Assembly: GCA_002427995.1 (NCBI GenBank)
Contig: DIZV01000072.1
Span: forward strand, 1,468-23,007
Source of the DNA: Chloroflexi bacterium UBA6019
Lineage (GTDB): Bacteria > Chloroflexota > Dormibacteria > Dormibacterales > Dormibacteraceae
Direction: 5' to 3'
DNA: 21,540 bases
Part shown: piece after piece, positions 1 through 6,444 of the stretch
Position numbering within the stretch: the stretch's first letter is position 1
How the letters are laid out: every line of letters starts with the position of its first letter
The notes under the pieces: generated by a model
The model's database searches: none
What the model saw: the letters and a program-made list of their open reading frames with translations, nothing else
What the model was told of the DNA's origin: nothing
Translations under genes and position numbers: made by a program

Positions 1-2
1 GG

Positions 3-755
3 CCGATCGGGCCGGAGAAGGCGACGGTTCTTCTGCTGCACGGCTGGGCGGGCACCGCGGAGCTGAACTGGTCCCATGTTTACGCGCCGCTGGTGGCGGC
101 GGGCTATCGAGTCCTGGCGCCCGACCTGGCCGGTCATGGCCAGGGAGCCCGAGACGTCCCCTTCACCGTCGACGGTGCCACGGCCATGGCTGCTCTTCTG
201 GTGAGGAATTCCGGAGCTGCGAAGGTGGTGGTCGCCGGACATTCGATGGGCGGGTCAATCGCGCTTGCCTTTGCTCGGCGCCATCCCGAGCAGGTCCTCG
301 GCCTGGTGCTGATGGCGACCCAAATGAGTTGGCCCGGGATCCCACCGAGGTGGGTGCTGCGGGCGGCGGGGTTGGTGGCGAGGGTGGTGTCGAAGCCAGT
401 CCTGCGCTGGGGAGCCAGGTCCATCCTCGGAACGGACGAGATCCGCAATCGCTGGATCCACGAGGAGTTGAGCCACACTTCGATCACGCACCTCGCCCAG
501 GCGCTCGCCGCGCTCCGTGATTTCAACGCGGAGCCGTGGCTGTCTCAGGTTATGGCCCCCGCTGTCGTCCTCGTCACGACGCGGGACAGCGTCGTCCCGC
601 CAGAGCGGCAGCGCCTTCTCGCCGCGAGCATCCCCGGCGCAGCCGTGATCGAGGTCGACATCGATCATTCCGACCCGCCTTCGCGGCCAGGACGCTTTCC
701 TGCCGGTCTGGTGTCAGCGATCAACCAGGTCATCGAGGCCGCCGCCGTGGCTTAG
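3..755 (+). CDS. Alpha/beta hydrolase, 5'-truncated by window edge
   Basis: The reading frame is open from the first bases, so the true start lies upstream; 250 residues are visible. The fragment has the alpha/beta-hydrolase layout. An HGW oxyanion-loop motif is at residues 13-15, the nucleophile elbow GHSMGG has Ser81, an acidic residue is in TTRDSVVPP (Asp195), and the candidate catalytic His222 is in DIDHSD near the C-terminus. The cap region between about 100 and 160 is helical and basic. No signal peptide can be judged because the N-terminus is missing. The substrate cannot be told from sequence; esterase, lipase or C-C hydrolase are all possible. Its stop codon overlaps the convergent arsC stop, so the two genes end tail to tail. 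Confidence 0.9.
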   Translation, partial: PIGPEKATVLLLHGWAGTAELNWSHVYAPLVAAGYRVLAPDLAGHGQGARDVPFTVDGATAMAALLVRNSGAAKVVVAGHSMGGSIALAFARRHPEQVLGLVLMATQMSWPGIPPRWVLRAAGLVARVVSKPVLRWGARSILGTDEIRNRWIHEELSHTSITHLAQALAALRDFNAEPWLSQVMAPAVVLVTTRDSVVPPERQRLLAASIPGAAVIEVDIDHSDPPSRPGRFPAGLVSAINQVIEAAAVA

Positions 756-1171
756 GCGAGCGGGAGCTCCGCGAGCAGCGCCCGGACCCGGCGCTCGATC
801 TCGTCGCGGATCGGCCGCACCTCATCGATCCCCTTGCCGGCTGGGTCGGGAACCTCCCAGTCCTGATAGCGCTTACCGGGATAGATCGGGCAGGTGTCCC
901 CGCAGCCCATGGTGATCACGAGGTCGGCGCGCTGCACCGCGGCGTCCTCGAGCAGCTTCGGCCGTTCGCCCGCAAGCTCGACGCCGACCTCGGCCATCGC
1001 CGTGGTCGCGACCGGGTTGACCGCCGCCGCGGGGGCGCTGCCGGCCGAGAGCACCTCGACCCGGTCCCCGGCCAGGCGGCGCAGGAAGGCGGCCGCCATC
1101 TGGCTCCGGCCCGCGTTGTGAACGCAGACGAAGAGAACCGCCGGCGGTCTTGGGGCTCGCGATCCGGCCAC
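752..1171 (-). CDS. arsC: Arsenate reductase, LMW tyrosine phosphatase fold (ArsC)
   Basis: This protein of 139 residues reduces arsenate to arsenite in the cytoplasm. The phosphatase-type P-loop CVHNAGRS gives Cys16-X5-Arg22, and the acidic WEVPDP segment supplies the general acid Asp109. Two more cysteines (Cys90 and Cys94, in MGCGDTC) sit where thioredoxin-coupled enzymes carry the resolving cysteine pair, so a thioredoxin or mycoredoxin partner is likely. The start is GTG at 1171, only 6 nt after the arsM stop, so the two genes are probably translated together. Length is normal for the family. A true protein tyrosine phosphatase is less likely given the extra cysteines and the ars context. 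The gene ends convergently with the upstream hydrolase. Confidence 0.92.
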   Translation of the reverse strand: MAGSRAPRPPAVLFVCVHNAGRSQMAAAFLRRLAGDRVEVLSAGSAPAAAVNPVATTAMAEVGVELAGERPKLLEDAAVQRADLVITMGCGDTCPIYPGKRYQDWEVPDPAGKGIDEVRPIRDEIERRVRALLAELPLA

Positions 1172-1177
1172 TGCCTG

Positions 1178-1900
1178 TCAGGCCGGCTTGCGGGCCCGCA
1201 GGTAGGCACTTCCGATCCGGCCGCCCTCGGGCACCTCGGTCACCGCGTGGACCTCGATCTCGGGATCCTCGAAGCCCGCCGCGAGAAGCAGCTGCCGGTA
1301 GTCCTCGACCGGGATGGTCCCGGCGATGCAGTCCGCCCAGGCGTCGGTCGCCTTCTTGACCTCGGGTGCGAGCGTGTCAAGCTCGACCATGTCGGCCACC
1401 GCGAAGCGTCCGCCGGGGCGGAGTACCCGGAACGCCTCGGCGATCACCGCCGCCTTGTCGGCCGCCAGGTTGATGACGCAGTTGGAGATGACGACATCAA
1501 CCGCGCCTTCGGGCAGGGGCACGGCGTCGATGCCTCCCTTCAGAAAGGTCGCGTTGGCAAGCCCCGATTTCGCCTTGTTGCTTTCGGCCAGGGCGAGCAT
1601 CTCGTCGGTCATGTCGACGCCGTAGGCATGGCCACGGGGCCCGACGCGGCGGGCAGAGAGAAGGACGTCGAGGCCGGCGCCGCTGCCGAGGTCGAGGACT
1701 GTCTCTCCGGGTCGCAGCTCGGCGAGCGCGGTCGGATTGCCGCAGCCGAGGCTGACCCCGGCGGAGATGCCGATCTGGATCAGGTCCTGGGGCGCGTAGC
1801 CGGGCGAGCAGCACCCGCTCGAGCTGCAGTCATCGCCGGCGGCGATCTGCCTCGCGGCGGCCGCGTAGTGGTCCCGCACCACCTCTTGAATGTCGCTCAT
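1178..1900 (-). CDS. arsM: Arsenite S-adenosylmethionine methyltransferase (ArsM)
   Basis: This protein of 240 residues transfers methyl groups from S-adenosylmethionine to arsenite, giving methylated and partly volatile arsenicals. The SAM-binding motif I (VLDLGSGAG) is at about 68-76. The cysteines expected to bind As(III) are present: Cys53 in LGCGNP, Cys141 in SNCVINL and Cys191 in ADCIAG, with a further cluster at Cys25, Cys30 and Cys31. The frame stays open upstream to 2023, but the ATG at 1900 has a GGAGG six bases before it and begins the usual MSDIQEVVRDHYA N-terminus. The longer reading would run into arsR. It is the first gene of a minus-strand pair with arsC and diverges from arsR. 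Confidence 0.95.
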   Translation of the reverse strand: MSDIQEVVRDHYAAAARQIAAGDDCSSSGCCSPGYAPQDLIQIGISAGVSLGCGNPTALAELRPGETVLDLGSGAGLDVLLSARRVGPRGHAYGVDMTDEMLALAESNKAKSGLANATFLKGGIDAVPLPEGAVDVVISNCVINLAADKAAVIAEAFRVLRPGGRFAVADMVELDTLAPEVKKATDAWADCIAGTIPVEDYRQLLLAAGFEDPEIEVHAVTEVPEGGRIGSAYLRARKPA

Positions 1901-1989
1901 GGCCTGCCTCCAATGAATCGATGGGCTTCGATGGCTGGACGATAGCACAACCCATCGACGTTCGTGAATGGGTCTGCTAGCCTGTGGTC
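1901..1989. promoter_or_regulatory. Divergent arsM/arsR promoter-operator region
   Basis: This spacer separates the two divergent ars genes. It contains repeated TCGATGG units at 1918-1924 and 1928-1934 and an inverted copy CCCATCGA at 1951-1958. A second inverted pair is formed by CCCAT (1951-1955) and ATGGG (1968-1972). These are candidate ArsR operator half-sites. A plus-strand -10 box TAGCCT (1978-1983) lies six bases before GTG 1990. On the minus strand TATCGT (revcomp of 1938-1943) could serve as the arsM -10 with TTCACG about 18 bases upstream. Repression of both directions by ArsR, relieved by As(III), is inferred from the family. Confidence 0.5.
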
Positions 1990-2328
1990 GTGATGCTTCC
2001 AGTGACCCGTGAGCGCGGTGCATGCTCCCCTCTCCCGGTGACCCTCGACCAGACGTGGGCGGCGGACCAGGCCTCGCTCCTCCGGGCGATCGCCGACCCG
2101 ACCCGGCTCGCCATGCTGGCGGCGCTTCAAAAGGCCGTGCAGCCGATCTGCATCTGCGACTTCACCGGCGCCTTCGGCCTGACCCAGCCGACGATCAGCC
2201 ACCATATCGCCAAGCTCCGGGCGGCGGGCTTGGTCGAGTCCGAGAGATCAGGCATCTGGGTCTACTACCGACTTCGCCGCGATCTCCCGGGCAGGGTGAG
2301 TCGGGTCCTCGAAGCGCTGCTCGGGTAG
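1990..2328 (+). CDS. arsR: ArsR/SmtB-family arsenite-responsive repressor
   Basis: A winged-helix repressor of about 112 residues. Residues 22-50 carry the family's LLRAIADPTRLAML segment. The recognition helix follows (LTQPTISHHIAKLRAAGL), then the wing (SGIWVYYRL). A Cys54-X-Cys56 pair in the ICICDF segment sits at the start of the DNA-binding helix, the classical As(III) site of ArsR proteins. The frame allows starts at GTG 1984, GTG 1990 or ATG 1993. I prefer 1990 or 1993 because TAGCCT ends exactly six bases before 1990, suggesting a leaderless message, and no Shine-Dalgarno is visible. It diverges from arsM-arsC and probably controls that promoter. Confidence 0.92.
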   Translation: MMLPVTRERGACSPLPVTLDQTWAADQASLLRAIADPTRLAMLAALQKAVQPICICDFTGAFGLTQPTISHHIAKLRAAGLVESERSGIWVYYRLRRDLPGRVSRVLEALLG

Positions 2329-2398
2329 CACCCCTGGGCAAAATCTGTGCAAATCCGGTTACTCCGCTCGAGGTGAGCGTTTCCCTGTCGCCAGAAGT

Positions 2399-2418
2399 CA
2401 CGCTGGGCGGCCAGCGTG
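2399..2418. terminator. Perfect 8-bp hairpin downstream of arsR
   Basis: CACGCTGG and CCAGCGTG pair perfectly around a GCGG loop. The hairpin lies 70 bases after the arsR stop and before the next small gene. No T-run follows, so it may be a transcription-attenuating or RNA-stabilising hairpin and not an intrinsic terminator. A weaker 5-bp hairpin followed by TTT lies at 2365-2382. Confidence 0.3.
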
Positions 2419-2457
2419 GGCGGGTTGCGATTCAGCTCGGTGAATAGGGGCCATGAG

Positions 2458-2616
2458 GTGACAGCTGAAGACTTCGTCCGCCGTGAGTTCGCCCTGGTGC
2501 GGCGCTGGGCGCTCCACCGGTTCGCCCACGCCGTATCGGTCCTCGTCGACTCGGTCGCGGCCGGTCAAGCGCCGGAGCCGGAGTTCGAACTGGAGAGCGA
2601 GGCGGCGGCCGGCTGA
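2458..2616 (+). CDS. Small hypothetical protein, 52 residues
   Basis: I do not recognise this short frame. It begins at GTG 2458 (VTAEDFVRREF...); a longer version from GTG 2416 is possible. The N-terminal two thirds are predicted helical, with alternating charged and aliphatic residues (FVRREFALVRRWALHRFAHAV). The last 18 residues are acidic and alanine-rich. AGGGG lies about ten bases before the GTG. The coding case rests on amphipathic character and gene spacing only, so it could be a chance frame between arsR and the response regulator. Confidence 0.35.
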   Translation: MTAEDFVRREFALVRRWALHRFAHAVSVLVDSVAAGQAPEPEFELESEAAAG

Positions 2617-2739
2617 ACGCTGAGCCAGCGCCGCGTTGATCTTTGACCGGGCGGCAGCCCAGCGCCGACAGCGGACTGACGCGCCACTGAAGCCGGCAGG
2701 ACGGAGGGATGATCGCGCTCGCCTTCAGGGTTTTGAAGG

Positions 2740-3177
2740 GTGAGACCGATCAATATCCTCGTGGCAGAGGACAACCCTCTCAACTTCGAGCTCCTCCAGG
2801 ACCTCCTCGAAAGCCTCGGTCACCGGATCTGCTGGGCGCGCGACGGGCAGGAGGCGCTCAGCCTGGCTCGCACCGGCGGGTTCGATCTTCTCTTTCTGGA
2901 CCTCCACATGCCACGTCTCAACGGGCTCGAGGTGATGGTCGGCCTCCGCGGCGACCCGGTCCGGGCTCACCTCAAGGTCATCGCCTTGACGGCTGACGCG
3001 ATGCCGGCCGTGCGTGCCGAGCTGCTCCGGGCCGGTGTCGACGGCTTCCTTCACAAGCCCCTGAACCTGGGCCTCCTGGTCGATCAGATGGAGGCGGCCA
3101 TGAAAGACGATGCCGGGCCGACGGCGTCGTCGCTCGGCCCGGCGCTCGTTCGCCTTCCCGGCTCGACCGCCGCTTAG
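2740..3177 (+). CDS. Single-domain response regulator (CheY/DivK-like)
   Basis: A receiver domain of 145 residues with no output domain. The acidic pocket Glu10-Asp11, phosphoacceptor Asp54 (LFLDLHMP), switch Thr84 (ALTAD) and Lys106 (HKPL) are all present, so it should accept a phosphoryl group. The N-terminal pattern ILVAEDNPLN resembles DivK/PleD-type receivers. A 25-residue low-complexity tail follows the domain. The start is GTG 2740 with GAAGG just upstream. No histidine kinase is encoded in the window, so it is an orphan whose partner lies elsewhere. The output is probably through protein-protein contact and not DNA binding. Confidence 0.92.
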   Translation: MRPINILVAEDNPLNFELLQDLLESLGHRICWARDGQEALSLARTGGFDLLFLDLHMPRLNGLEVMVGLRGDPVRAHLKVIALTADAMPAVRAELLRAGVDGFLHKPLNLGLLVDQMEAAMKDDAGPTASSLGPALVRLPGSTAA

Positions 3178-3256
3178 CTGACCTTCATTCCGGAGGGCCA
3201 TGGACGCCGCCGAAAGGCTTCCGGGCTCCCCGATGTTTGAGCCATGCGAAATTAGG

Positions 3257-3262
3257 TAATTT
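3257..3262 (+). promoter_or_regulatory. Putative -10 box (TAATTT) for leaderless gene at 3270
   Basis: TAATTT sits in a short AT-rich island (3247-3270) of an otherwise GC-rich region, with seven bases between it and ATG 3270. That places the expected transcription start at or one base before the start codon. No Shine-Dalgarno precedes the ATG. A TTGAGC at 3237-3242 is too close (14 bases) to be a convincing -35. Confidence 0.45.
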
Positions 3263-3269
3263 TGTAATC

Positions 3270-3707
3270 ATGGAAAACGCAGACGTTTCAACGATCGGTG
3301 GTTGGTTTGCCGGCAGGGTTCCGGACGACTGGTTCGCGGGAGCACCGGAGGTCACCCTCGAAGGTGAGCAGGCGGTTGTCGTGGGCACGTTGCCCGAGGT
3401 CGAGCTTGTTTCCGGAACCTCCGAGGCGGCCCGGACGGCGGCGGCACAGGGGAGGATCGCCCGCTTCCGTCAGGACACGCGCCGGGAGCGGATCTGGATC
3501 GCGAGAGAGGCCGAGGAGCTCTTCAAGAAGAACGTCACCTGGGGAGCCCGGAGCGGCGCGACCAAGCTGACCTTCACACCCGGCGGGTCGGGCCGGGAGG
3601 AAGGCGCCAAGCCTGCCGAGGGCGCGAGCGTCAAGATCGGCCGCCGGCTCGGCTGGGGTGGGCGGTCTCACGGACTCCGGGCCGGCGACGGTCCCCGCTT
3701 CTTCTGA
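3270..3707 (+). CDS. Conserved-type hypothetical protein, 145 residues
   Basis: I cannot assign a function. The N-terminal half has a GGWFAGRVPDDWF segment (about 10-22), then a short beta-rich stretch (EVTLEGEQAVVVG) and a charged helix (RIARFRQDTRRERIWIAREAEE). From memory this resembles the N-terminal part of an uncharacterised family common in actinobacteria, which I recall as usually continuing into a longer C-terminal region. Here the last 45 residues are instead glycine- and arginine-rich and look non-conserved. I see no alternative frame restoring a longer domain. The start is ATG 3270; the frame also opens at TTG 3237. It precedes the protease gene by 24 bases and may be co-transcribed with it. 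Confidence 0.6.
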   Translation: MENADVSTIGGWFAGRVPDDWFAGAPEVTLEGEQAVVVGTLPEVELVSGTSEAARTAAAQGRIARFRQDTRRERIWIAREAEELFKKNVTWGARSGATKLTFTPGGSGREEGAKPAEGASVKIGRRLGWGGRSHGLRAGDGPRFF

Positions 3708-3731
3708 TCCAGGACGGGGAAATCAATCTCG

Positions 3732-4703
3732 ATGGCCATCCTCGATCTCTTCGCGCAACCTGATGCCGGCGACCTCGACGAGCTGGACGCGTACTCGCGG
3801 ACGGTGAGCGGGGTCGCCGAGCGCCTCATCCCCTCGGTCGCCAGCCTCCGGGTGGGGCGGTCGGAGAGCCGCAACGCGCAGGGCAGCGGCTCCGGCGTCG
3901 CGATCGCGGCGGACGGGCTCGTCGTCACCTCCGCCCACGTGGTGGCCGGGAGCAGCCGCGGTTTGGCCTCGTTTTCCGACGGCGGCGAGTACGAGTTCGA
4001 GCTGGTCGGGGCCGACCCGCTCTCCGACCTGGCCGTGATCCGCGCCAGGTCCGGGTCGGCCCTGGCCGCCGCGCCGATCGGCGACGCCGACAGCCTCCGG
4101 GTGGGGCAGCTGGTTGTCGCCATCGGCAATCCGATGGGCTACGCCGGGTCGGTCACGGCCGGCGTCGTCAGCGCCCTCGGGAGGAGCCTTCCGACAACTG
4201 ACGGCACGACCCAGCGGATCGTCGACAACGTGATCCAGACCGACGCGGCACTCAACCCGGGCAACTCGGGGGGCGCGCTGGCCGACAACCGGGCCCGGCT
4301 GGTCGGCATCAACACGGCGATCGCCGGCTTCGGGCTCGGGCTCGCCGTGCCGATCAACGGCACCACCAAGCTGATCATTGGCGCCCTGGTCGCCGAGGGC
4401 AGGGTCCGCCGGGGCTACCTCGGCATCGCCGGCGGAACCCGGCCGCTGCCCCCAGCGGCGTCCGACCGCCTGGGCCGCAAGGCCGCGATCGAGGTTCTCG
4501 AGATTCTCGGCGACAGCCCCGCCGACTCGGCGGGGCTGCGCGCCGGCGACCTGATCGTCGAGGTCGACGGCGTCGCGGTGACGAAGTCCGGCGACCTGCA
4601 ACGGTTGATGGTCGGCGCCGCGACCGGGAAGGCGCTCGCGGTCAGAGTCCTCCGGGGCCGGAGGGACGTCAACCTGAGGGTGGTGCTGGCCGAGCTGCGC
4701 TGA
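3732..4703 (+). CDS. HtrA/DegP-type S1C serine protease with PDZ domain
   Basis: A trypsin-like protease of 323 residues with one PDZ domain. The catalytic triad is visible as His69 (TSAHVVAG), Asp99 (SDLAVI) and Ser179 (NPGNSGGAL). The protease domain covers about 30-215 and the PDZ domain about 225-318, with a RRGYLGI segment linking them. Unlike most DegP/HtrA proteins, it shows no signal peptide or N-terminal membrane helix: the first 30 residues are acidic and polar. It therefore probably acts in the cytoplasm, or is exported in a way not apparent here. Expected role is degradation of damaged proteins. The aminotransferase gene starts 20 bases downstream. Confidence 0.93.
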   Translation: MAILDLFAQPDAGDLDELDAYSRTVSGVAERLIPSVASLRVGRSESRNAQGSGSGVAIAADGLVVTSAHVVAGSSRGLASFSDGGEYEFELVGADPLSDLAVIRARSGSALAAAPIGDADSLRVGQLVVAIGNPMGYAGSVTAGVVSALGRSLPTTDGTTQRIVDNVIQTDAALNPGNSGGALADNRARLVGINTAIAGFGLGLAVPINGTTKLIIGALVAEGRVRRGYLGIAGGTRPLPPAASDRLGRKAAIEVLEILGDSPADSAGLRAGDLIVEVDGVAVTKSGDLQRLMVGAATGKALAVRVLRGRRDVNLRVVLAELR

Positions 4704-4708
4704 GGCTG

Positions 4709-4714
4709 TAGGCT
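4709..4714 (+). promoter_or_regulatory. Putative -10 box (TAGGCT) before the aminotransferase
   Basis: TAGGCT lies in the 20-base gap between the protease stop and ATG 4724, with nine bases to the start codon and no Shine-Dalgarno. It could give the aminotransferase its own near-leaderless transcript. The evidence is one hexamer and its spacing. Confidence 0.3.
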
Positions 4715-4723
4715 CAGATCGGC

Positions 4724-6064
4724 ATGGTCGATCCCGAGGACGTCTATCGCCAGACCACGCCCGGCTCCCGCGGCCTGCACGAGAAGGCGGTCCGGTTCAT
4801 GCCCGGCGGGACCACCCGGTCCACCACTTACTTCGACCCCTACCCGCTCTTCATCGACCGCGGCGAGGGCTGCCGGATCTGGGATGCCGACGGCATCGAG
4901 CGGATCGACATGCTCGGTAACTACACCGCGATGATCCTCGGCCACGCCCATCCCAAGGTGGTGGAGGCGATCCGCCATCAGGCCGCGCGGGGGACCGCCT
5001 TCGCCGCGGCGAACGCCATCGAGGGCGAGCTGGCGGAGATCCTCTGCGAGCAGGTTCCGAGCGTCGACCAGGTTCGCTTCTGCAATTCTGGCACCGAGGC
5101 GACGATGTTCGCGATGCGCCTTGCCCGCGCCTTCACCGGCCGGGCGCGGATCGCCCGGATCGAGGGTGGCTACCACGGGACCCACGACCACGCCGAGGTG
5201 AGCACCCACCCGGATCCGGCCGAGGCCGGGCCGGCTGACCGGCCGCTCGCCCGCCCCGACTCGATCGCCACGCCGGCCTGGGCGCTGGAGCAGACGGTGG
5301 TGCTGCCCTTCAATGCTCCCGACGCGGCGGAGCGGATCCTTCGCGAGGAGGGCGCCGACGTCGCGGCTGTGATCCTCGAGCCCATCATCGGGGCGGGCGG
5401 GGTGATCGCCGCCACGACCGAGTTCCTGGAGCGGCTGCGCCGAGTCACCCGCGAGCTCGGGATGCTGCTGATCTTCGACGAGGTGATCTCGCTCCGCGTC
5501 GGGCCAGGCGGCGCCCAGAAGCTCTACGGCGTCACGCCCGACCTCACGACGATGGGCAAGATCATCGGCGGCGGGCTGCCGGTGGCCGCCTTCGGAGGCC
5601 GAGCCGACGTGATGGAGCTGCTCGACCCGCGCCGGCAGCCGAACCTGGCTCAGGGAGGCACCTACAACGGCAACCCTCTCGGCATGGCGGCCGGGGTCGC
5701 AGCCATGAGGGAGCTGACGCCCGACGTCTACGAGGACCTCAACCGGACAGGAGCGCGGGTCAAGGACCAGCTCTCCGAGGTCTTCGCCTCCCACGGCGTC
5801 GCCGCCCAGGTCAACGGCGTCGGATCGTTGCTCGCCATTCACTTCACACCGACTCCGGTCACCGACTACCGGAGCAAGGCGACCGCCGACGATCGGATCA
5901 CGCGTGACTTCTTCCTCGGCCTGGTGAACCACGGGGTGCTGATGGCGCCGCGTGCGATGGGGGCCATCTCGACCCCGATGGGCGAGGACGAGATTCAGCG
6001 CTTCGTGGACGCTGTCGACACGGTGGTCACCGAGCAGCTGCCCCGCTGGCAGGCGGCGGGCTAA
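4724..6064 (+). CDS. Class-III aminotransferase, glutamate-1-semialdehyde mutase-like
   Basis: A PLP-dependent enzyme of 446 residues. Lys279 in TTMGKIIGGGLPVAAFGG is the Schiff-base lysine, Asp252 in IFDEV contacts the PLP ring nitrogen, and NSGTEATMFA (121-130) binds the phosphate. The FMPGGTTRS start and the GVTPDLTTMGK block are typical of the glutamate-1-semialdehyde aminomutase branch. However, GSAM proteins usually read DEVMTGFR where this reads DEVISLRV, and no haem-biosynthesis gene is nearby. It may be a genuine HemL or a relative acting on another amino acid or amine. The start ATG 4724 fits the family's N-terminus. It follows the protease gene by 20 bases and is followed by acylphosphatase after 30. 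Confidence 0.88.
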   Translation: MVDPEDVYRQTTPGSRGLHEKAVRFMPGGTTRSTTYFDPYPLFIDRGEGCRIWDADGIERIDMLGNYTAMILGHAHPKVVEAIRHQAARGTAFAAANAIEGELAEILCEQVPSVDQVRFCNSGTEATMFAMRLARAFTGRARIARIEGGYHGTHDHAEVSTHPDPAEAGPADRPLARPDSIATPAWALEQTVVLPFNAPDAAERILREEGADVAAVILEPIIGAGGVIAATTEFLERLRRVTRELGMLLIFDEVISLRVGPGGAQKLYGVTPDLTTMGKIIGGGLPVAAFGGRADVMELLDPRRQPNLAQGGTYNGNPLGMAAGVAAMRELTPDVYEDLNRTGARVKDQLSEVFASHGVAAQVNGVGSLLAIHFTPTPVTDYRSKATADDRITRDFFLGLVNHGVLMAPRAMGAISTPMGEDEIQRFVDAVDTVVTEQLPRWQAAG

Positions 6065-6094
6065 GCCCGGCCTCCTCCGCGGGCTCCAGCGTCG

Positions 6095-6364
6095 ATGCCA
6101 CGCCTCCACGCCGTCGTCCACGGCGAAGTCCAGGGAGTCGGCTTCCGTTTCTTCGTCCAGCGCCGGGCGGACGAGGTCGGGCTCGCCGGCTGGGTGCGGA
6201 ACCGGCCCGAGGGAACCGTGGAGCTGGTGGCCGAAGGCGGCCGGCCGGCGCTGGAGCGGTTCCTCGAGCAGCTCGGCCGGGGTCCAGGCATGGCCACGGT
6301 GGTGCGCGTCGAGAGCGATTGGGAGGAGGCGGAGGGGCTGGAGGGGTTCGAGGTCAGGGACTAG
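6095..6364 (+). CDS. acyP: Acylphosphatase
   Basis: A small enzyme of 89 residues that hydrolyses carboxyl-phosphate bonds such as acetyl phosphate or carbamoyl phosphate. The signature GEVQGVGFR (10-18) supplies the phosphate-binding loop with catalytic Arg18. WVRNRPEG holds catalytic Asn36, and the C-terminus ends in the usual GFEVRD strand. Full length for the family. The start ATG 6095 has no clear Shine-Dalgarno; the gene lies 30 bases after the aminotransferase on the same strand and may depend on its transcript. Confidence 0.95.
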   Translation: MPRLHAVVHGEVQGVGFRFFVQRRADEVGLAGWVRNRPEGTVELVAEGGRPALERFLEQLGRGPGMATVVRVESDWEEAEGLEGFEVRD

Positions 6365-6394
6365 CCGACAAGCACAAGTTCGGGCACGCCTTTT

Positions 6395-6400
6395 TATAAT
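6395..6400 (+). promoter_or_regulatory. Consensus TATAAT in AT-rich island
   Basis: A perfect TATAAT preceded by a T-run (TTTTTATAATC) in the 80-base gap after acyP. No convincing -35 is found 16-18 bases upstream. It could drive the GAF gene with a 38-nt leader, or it could be the T-rich end of an unrecognised terminator for acyP. Confidence 0.3.
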
Positions 6401-6432
6401 CTTCGCACGAGCGGAATGCCATCCTCGCCGCG

Positions 6433-6438
6433 TACGTT
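6433..6438 (+). promoter_or_regulatory. Putative -10 box (TACGTT), exactly six bases before ATG 6445
   Basis: The spacing places the expected transcription start on the A of the start codon. No Shine-Dalgarno precedes ATG 6445, which supports a leaderless transcript of the GAF-PucR gene. Confidence 0.4.
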
Positions 6439-6444
6439 AGCCGG

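Noticed and set aside
536..1945. Long plus-strand open frame (469 codons) across arsC and arsM
   Set aside because: It is the reverse reading of two convincing enzymes. Its translation is Arg/Gly/Asp-rich with no family motif.
2709..2996. Plus-strand open frame starting at ATG 2709
   Set aside because: It overlaps the receiver domain out of frame and becomes Pro/Arg-rich.
4415..6121. Long minus-strand open frame opposite the protease and aminotransferase
   Set aside because: No recognisable motif; the opposite strand has complete PLP-enzyme signatures.
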